A DNA stretch of 64,000 bases from Mycobacterium barrassiae (GTDB taxonomy: Bacteria > Actinomycetota > Actinomycetes > Mycobacteriales > Mycobacteriaceae), in NCBI RefSeq assembly GCF_025822765.1, contig NZ_JACKUK010000014.1, positions 217,490 to 281,489 of the forward strand. The letters run 5' to 3'. Position 1 is the first letter of the stretch. Every line of letters starts with the position of its first letter. The notes under the pieces were generated by a model, which had not been told where the DNA came from, searched no databases, and was given only the letters and a program-made list of their open reading frames with translations. This document shows, piece after piece, positions 60,062 to 64,000 of the stretch. The position numbers and the translations under genes were made by a program.

Positions 60062-61240
60062 ATGATCGTCGTCGTCGGGATCGGCGCCGACGGAATGCCC
60101 GGATTGCCGCAGGCTTCTCGTGCCGAATTGGCCAAGGCCACAGTGATTTACGGATCGCAGCGGCAATTGGATCTGCTCGACGATACGGTCACTGCTGTGC
60201 GGCGCGCATGGCCGTCGCCGATGCTGCCCGCCCTTCACACCATCCTCGACGGCGCCGACGGTGATGTGCATGTGGTGGCCAGCGGCGATCCACTGCTGCA
60301 CGGCGTCGGCAGCTCACTGATCCGGTTGTACGGCGCCGACCAGGTCGTCGTGCTGCCACATGTGTCGTCGGTGACGCTGGCCTGCTCGCGGGTCGGCTGG
60401 GCCGTGCAGGACACCGAGATCATCAGCCTGGTGACGAATGAACCGCACACCGCAGTGCGGCGCGGCGGCCAGGCCGTGGTGATGTCCAGGGACGCGACAA
60501 GCCCTGTGGCGCTGGCGCGTGTGCTCACCGACACCGGCCGAGGTGACTCGGAGATCACTGTGCTCGAGCAACTCGGCGGACCCGCGGAGCGGCGCCGCTC
60601 GGCGACTGCACGCGAATGGTCGGCGCGCCCACCCGGTGACGTCGACGACCTCAACGTGATCGCCGTGCGCTACCTGCCCGACGAGCGCAGGAACGCCGTG
60701 CTACCCGACGAGGCGTTCTCCCACGACGGTCAGATCACCAAACAGTCGATGCGCGCCGTCACGCTCGCGGCGCTGGCCCCGCGGCCGGGCGAACTGCTGT
60801 GGGATGTCGGGGCGGGATCGGGCAGCATCGCGATCGAGTGGTGCCGCAGCGGACCCGGGTGCCGTGCCATCGCGTTCGAGCGAAACGAGCGGCGGCGCAA
60901 GCGGATCGAAGAGAACGTCGCCAACTTCGGTGCTCGTGTCACCGTGACGTTCGACGCGCCGGACAGTTTCGCGTTCGAGCCGGCGCCACAGGCCATCTTC
61001 GTCGGCGGTGGGCTCACCCAGCCGGGTCTGATGGACGCCTGCTGGGACCGGCTGCCGGTCGACGGCCGGCTCGTCGCCAACGCCGTGACCGCTGAATCCG
61101 AAGCAGTTCTGGCCCAGTGGTATTCGCGGGTGGGCGGGGATCTCCACCGCTTCCAGCACTACCGCGGCGAACCGCTTGGCGGGTTCACCGGCTGGCGGCC
61201 CGCGATGCCGGTGACGCAATGGTCGGTGACCAAGCAGTGA
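60062..61240 (+). CDS. cobL: Precorrin-6Y C5,15-methyltransferase (decarboxylating), CbiE-CbiT fusion
   Basis: 392 residues. N-terminal CbiE methylase with IVVVGIGADGMPGL, HVVASGDPLLHGVG and VTLACSRVGWAVQDTEI; C-terminal CbiT domain with HDGQITKQSMRAVTLAALAP and the SAM loop LLWDVGAGSGSIAIEWCR near residue 243. It methylates C5 and C15 and removes the acetate carboxyl in corrin ring synthesis (aerobic pathway). It begins 16 bp after the SDR stop and overlaps cobM by 4 bp. Confidence 0.95.
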   Translation: MIVVVGIGADGMPGLPQASRAELAKATVIYGSQRQLDLLDDTVTAVRRAWPSPMLPALHTILDGADGDVHVVASGDPLLHGVGSSLIRLYGADQVVVLPHVSSVTLACSRVGWAVQDTEIISLVTNEPHTAVRRGGQAVVMSRDATSPVALARVLTDTGRGDSEITVLEQLGGPAERRRSATAREWSARPPGDVDDLNVIAVRYLPDERRNAVLPDEAFSHDGQITKQSMRAVTLAALAPRPGELLWDVGAGSGSIAIEWCRSGPGCRAIAFERNERRRKRIEENVANFGARVTVTFDAPDSFAFEPAPQAIFVGGGLTQPGLMDACWDRLPVDGRLVANAVTAESEAVLAQWYSRVGGDLHRFQHYRGEPLGGFTGWRPAMPVTQWSVTKQ

Positions 61241-61992
61241 CGGTCTATTTCATCGGCGCCGGCCCCGGCGCCGCCGATCTGATCACGGTGCGCGGCCAGC
61301 GATTGCTCGCCCGGTGCCCGGTGTGCCTCTATGCGGGCTCGATCATGCCGCAGGATCTGCTGGCGGAATGCCCGCCCGACGCCCGCGTGATCGACACCGG
61401 CCCACTGACGCTGGACGCCATCATCGCCGAGATGGCCGACGCGCACGCCTCGGGTCACGAGGTCGCACGGTTGCACTCCGGGGATCCCTCGATCTACAGC
61501 GCATTGGCCGAACAGTGCCGCCGCTTGGACGCACTCGGCATCGACTACGAAATCGTACCCGGTGTACCGGCTTTCGCGGCTGCAGCCGCGGTGCTGGGAC
61601 GCGAGCTCACCGTCCCCGGGGTAGGGCAGACCGTCACATTGACTCGGGTGGCAACGCTGTCGACGGCGATGCCTGCGGGTGAGGACCTGCCGACGCTGTC
61701 GGCGTCGGGTGGCACGTTGGTGCTGCATCTCGCCGCCGCGCAGATCGACACGATCGTCCCGCAATTGCTGGAGGGTGGACGCGACCCCGAAGCACCCTGT
61801 GCGGTGGTCGCGTTCGCGACCTGGCCGCAGCAGCAGGTGCTGCGGTGCCGACTCGTCGACCTGGCCGAGCAGATGCACGCCGCCGACATCACCCGCACCG
61901 CGGTCATCTTCGTCGGTGACGTGTTGGCCGCTGAGGGATTCAGCGACAGTTACCTCTACTCCGCGCACCGGACCCGCGGGGACCGGCACTGA
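61237..61992 (+). CDS. cobM: Precorrin-4 C11-methyltransferase
   Basis: 251 residues from GTG 61237, which overlaps the cobL stop (GTGA) and gives the family start TVYFIGAGPGAADLIT; a longer ATG 61219 form is possible. Tetrapyrrole-methylase motifs: LTVRG-type RGQRLLARCPVCLYAGS, LHSGDPSIYSALAEQ, EIVPGVPAFAAAAA and CAVVAFATWPQQ. Adds a methyl at C11 in B12 synthesis. Followed immediately by cobK (1-bp overlap). Confidence 0.95.
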   Translation: MTVYFIGAGPGAADLITVRGQRLLARCPVCLYAGSIMPQDLLAECPPDARVIDTGPLTLDAIIAEMADAHASGHEVARLHSGDPSIYSALAEQCRRLDALGIDYEIVPGVPAFAAAAAVLGRELTVPGVGQTVTLTRVATLSTAMPAGEDLPTLSASGGTLVLHLAAAQIDTIVPQLLEGGRDPEAPCAVVAFATWPQQQVLRCRLVDLAEQMHAADITRTAVIFVGDVLAAEGFSDSYLYSAHRTRGDRH

Positions 61993-62723
61993 TGCGAATC
62001 CTGTTGCTCGGCGGAACGTCTGAGGCACGCGCGCTGGCCGCGCAGCTGCATCCCGACGTCGAGGTCATCAGCTCCCTGGCGGGCCGGGTACCGGATCCCG
62101 CATTGCCGGTGGGCCAGGTGCGCATCGGCGGATTCGGCGGCGCCGACGGGCTGCGGAACTGGTTGCGCGAAACCGGTGTCGACGCCGTCGTCGACGCCAC
62201 CCACCCGTTCGCGGCGACGATCACCGCCACTGCCGCCGCGGTGTGCCGCGAGCTCGAGGTGCCGCATCTGGTGCTGGTACGGCCCGCATGGACGCCCGGC
62301 GACGCCATCGTCGTCGGGTCCGACACTCAGGCCGCGGAAACCGTTGCGGACAAACAGTTCTCACGGGTCTTCCTCACCACAGGCCGCACCGGAACCGCGG
62401 CATTCAAAGACGCCGACGCATGGTTTCTGATCCGCGCGGTGACGGCACCCGATCCGCAGGACCTTCCGCGACACCATCATGTACTGCTGTCGCGGGGGCC
62501 GTACCACTACGACGGTGAACTCGCGCTGCTGCGCGAACACCGCATCGATGCGCTGGTCACCAAGAACAGCGGTGGCGAGATGACCCGGCCGAAGCTCGAC
62601 GCCGCGGCGGCACTCGGGGTGGCGGTGGTCATGGTCGACCGTCCGCCCTTGCCAGCGGGCGTGCGCACCGTTGCGACGACCGACGAGGCCGCCGCGTGGG
62701 TCAGCGCGATGCGTACTCGTTGA
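61992..62723 (+). CDS. cobK: Precorrin-6A reductase
   Basis: 243 residues. MRILLLGGTSEARALA (NADPH loop), VVDATHPFAATITATAAAV, LTTGRTGTAAFKDADAWFLI and VTKNSGGEMTRPKLDAA are CobK/CbiJ motifs. It reduces the macrocycle with NADPH between CobF/CobI/CobM and CobL steps. Last of cobL-cobM-cobK; its stop overlaps the convergent kinase-like gene by 23 bp. Together with metH it supplies a B12-dependent pathway. Confidence 0.95.
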   Translation: MRILLLGGTSEARALAAQLHPDVEVISSLAGRVPDPALPVGQVRIGGFGGADGLRNWLRETGVDAVVDATHPFAATITATAAAVCRELEVPHLVLVRPAWTPGDAIVVGSDTQAAETVADKQFSRVFLTTGRTGTAAFKDADAWFLIRAVTAPDPQDLPRHHHVLLSRGPYHYDGELALLREHRIDALVTKNSGGEMTRPKLDAAAALGVAVVMVDRPPLPAGVRTVATTDEAAAWVSAMRTR

Positions 62724-63780
62724 TCAGTTCGAGCGTGTCCAACTCGCGGATCGCCTGGCAGCCGCGGCTGAGCATGGCGAGCATCATCTCGTCGCCGCGC
62801 TCGGTCGTCGATGCGAAAGCGGTGCCGAGCGCGACGAGCAGCGGCACCTGCACCGCGCCGAGTCGGTAGTCGCGCCAGCAGGTGTCGGCGTCGTAGTCGG
62901 CGATGCCGTAACCGAGCAGTGCCTGGTGATAAGCCGTGACCAGGTCGCGCTCGACGGCCGACCGCAAGCCCGGTTCGAGGCTGGTGCCGGTGAAGTAGGC
63001 GAGGTCGCGGCCAGGCAGCCCGATTCCCACGGTCTGCCAGTCGACGACGGTGACGCGGGTGCGATCCGGGTCGAACAGCATGTTGTCGAGCCGGTAGTCG
63101 CCGTGCATCAGCGCGTACCGATTCGGCTCCGCGCGCAGCCAAGGCGTCACCAAAGACATTGAGGCAACCAGAGTTTCCTGATCCTCGGTGCTGATATGCG
63201 CACCGAGCCTGTCGATCACGATGTCGGCCGCCATCTTCGAGATGTCGCCAAGGCCTTTGGCGGCGTCGTCATCACCGGGTTTCGGCATCGCGATCGCAGC
63301 GAGATCGAACCACTGGGGATCGCACCAGCTGGGGCCGTGCAGACCCGCGAGGGCCTCGACCGCGAGCCGGGCCTCCTGTTCACTGCAGCCGGCGATCTGG
63401 TCGCCCTGGACCGCGGGCGCCATGTCGCCGAGCAGCAGTACGACGTCGGCACCGTCGGCGGAGATGTCGCAGTAGAAGTTGCGGGGGACCGGGATTCGCA
63501 TCCGCTCGGCGATGCGGGAGTAGAACTCGACCTCTGACCGGTAGCCCAGTGCGACGCGTTCGCGGACCGCGTCATCCTGCGCGGACAGCTTCACCGCGAA
63601 CGAGTTCGGCAGGTCCGGCTGAGGCGACGAATACGTCGCGGCCACCCGATACGTCGCGCCGGTCTGACCGGTGCCGATCGCGGTGACGTCGACCGCACCC
63701 ACGTCGACGTTGAGCACTGATGCCAACCAGGCCGGCGTTACATCTTCGGGTCCACGTGGAATGGCCGCAGTCACAGTCAC
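62701..63780 (-). CDS. Aminoglycoside phosphotransferase (APH)-fold kinase-like protein
   Basis: 359 residues from GTG 63780 (VTVTAAIPRGPEDVTPAWLAS). Protein-kinase-like lobes: IGTGQTGATYRVAAT (phosphate loop), FAVKL with the ATP-binding Lys, the catalytic LMHGDYRLDNMLFD (Brenner motif) near 250, and VVDWQTVGIGLPGRDLAYF. Members near this branch (ecdysteroid/choline/aminoglycoside-like) have many small-molecule roles. No aminoglycoside resistance is implied. An upstream in-frame ATG at 63813 touches the palindromic repeat. Confidence 0.83.
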   Translation of the reverse strand: MTVTAAIPRGPEDVTPAWLASVLNVDVGAVDVTAIGTGQTGATYRVAATYSSPQPDLPNSFAVKLSAQDDAVRERVALGYRSEVEFYSRIAERMRIPVPRNFYCDISADGADVVLLLGDMAPAVQGDQIAGCSEQEARLAVEALAGLHGPSWCDPQWFDLAAIAMPKPGDDDAAKGLGDISKMAADIVIDRLGAHISTEDQETLVASMSLVTPWLRAEPNRYALMHGDYRLDNMLFDPDRTRVTVVDWQTVGIGLPGRDLAYFTGTSLEPGLRSAVERDLVTAYHQALLGYGIADYDADTCWRDYRLGAVQVPLLVALGTAFASTTERGDEMMLAMLSRGCQAIRELDTLELINEYASR

Positions 63781-63813
63781 GCGGCGGACATTACCAATCC
63801 ACCCCAGCTCCAT

Positions 63814-63869
63814 CGAGACTGCGGGCAGATCGCGAAATCGCGTCGAATCGCGATCTGTACGCCGTCTCG
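63814..63869. repeat. Dispersed palindromic repeat, copy 2
   Basis: Left arm 63814-63834 begins CGAGACTG and ends CAGATCGCG; right arm 63849-63869 begins CGCGATCTG and ends GTCTCG. Total span 56 bp, the same as copy 1, loop 14 nt. It lies 34 bp upstream of the kinase-like start. Confidence 0.8.
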
Positions 63870-64000
63870 GCGCGTTGCTAGACGGTATGGGTGACCGTCG
63901 GCGTTGAGTCGGGGGTTGCGGGCCGGGGCCCCACTCACCCATGTTCGTGGGTTACCGAGTAGGAAGTCGCCTGCCCGGTCTATCCGACAGTGGTGGGAGG
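63870..64000. other. Window end, no gene recognised
   Basis: 131 bases after the repeat hold no convincing coding frame. GGGGCCCC-type GC palindromes and a short open frame near 63889 are seen, but nothing that I can name. Confidence 0.5.

Noticed and set aside
62701-63780. Aminoglycoside resistance gene
   Set aside because: APH-fold proteins of this type are widespread chromosomal kinases; no resistance context or mobile element is seen.

Overview
The window is high-GC actinobacterial DNA from a rapidly growing type of Mycobacterium (Mycolicibacterium-like). Evidence for this is the complete Pup-proteasome gene set (mpa, dop, pup, prcB, prcA, pafA, pafB, pafC), mycothiol synthesis (mshC), LppK/LppL/MTB12-type exported proteins, and a gene order that follows, in reverse orientation, the Rv2141c to Rv2070c stretch of M. 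tuberculosis as I remember it. PE/PPE genes are absent, and a nitrate-assimilation locus is present that fits saprophytic mycobacteria.

Layout. 1-620: end of a TctA-type tricarboxylate transporter gene and a universal stress protein. 620-5936: nitrate transporter and a single-chain nitrate reductase fused to a diflavin reductase, behind a possible GlnR site. 5933-6643: a PaiB-like gene starting 4 nt after a tRNA-Leu(GAG). 6718-11019: M20 peptidase, PEBP protein, and the lppL-DUF5703-pyrD group. 11150-18331: uppP, a phosphatase, DUF3090 and SCO1664-family genes, a Crp/Fnr regulator, cysQ, mshC and an SDR. 18435-19328: PAC2-family gene. 19329-19761: no large gene, but a possible 48-residue leaderless small gene and a well-formed S-adenosylhomocysteine riboswitch ahead of metH. 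19762-27559: metH, HAD phosphatase, sugar-porter MFS, hisE-hisG, DUF4126. 27570-30481: an accessory block (Mer/Lpd-like disulfide oxidoreductase, then an arsR-SRPBCC-flavodoxin cassette). 30482-34479: thioesterase, RecB-like Fe-S nuclease, trmI, DUF503, LppK and MTB12.

34626-51360 is the Pup-proteasome region. Mpa comes first, followed by oppositely oriented exported and membrane genes (DUF732, twin integral membrane paralogues, a ThrE-like exporter) and one co-oriented unknown gene. Then come dop, pup-prcB-prcA, two oppositely oriented alpha/beta hydrolases, pafA, a methyltransferase and pafB-pafC. tatA-tatC-helY continue the same strand. 55493-63780 holds a DUF4333 protein with Q/G/P/Y repeats, a 5'-3' exonuclease, a VOC protein, an Xaa-Pro peptidase, a Rv2074-like F420 enzyme, an SDR, cobL-cobM-cobK, and an aminoglycoside-phosphotransferase-like kinase.

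Functional links: metH (B12- and homocysteine-dependent), its SAH riboswitch and the cobLMK corrin genes all bear on the methyl cycle, and cysQ and mshC on sulfur and thiol metabolism. The strongest non-gene signals are the SAH riboswitch with a visible ribosome-site switch (19671-19757), a dispersed palindromic repeat present twice (30414-30469 and 63814-63869), and a hairpin flanked by a 14-bp direct repeat (8594-8694). Family assignments are by eye from protein motifs and remembered gene order; no database search was run.
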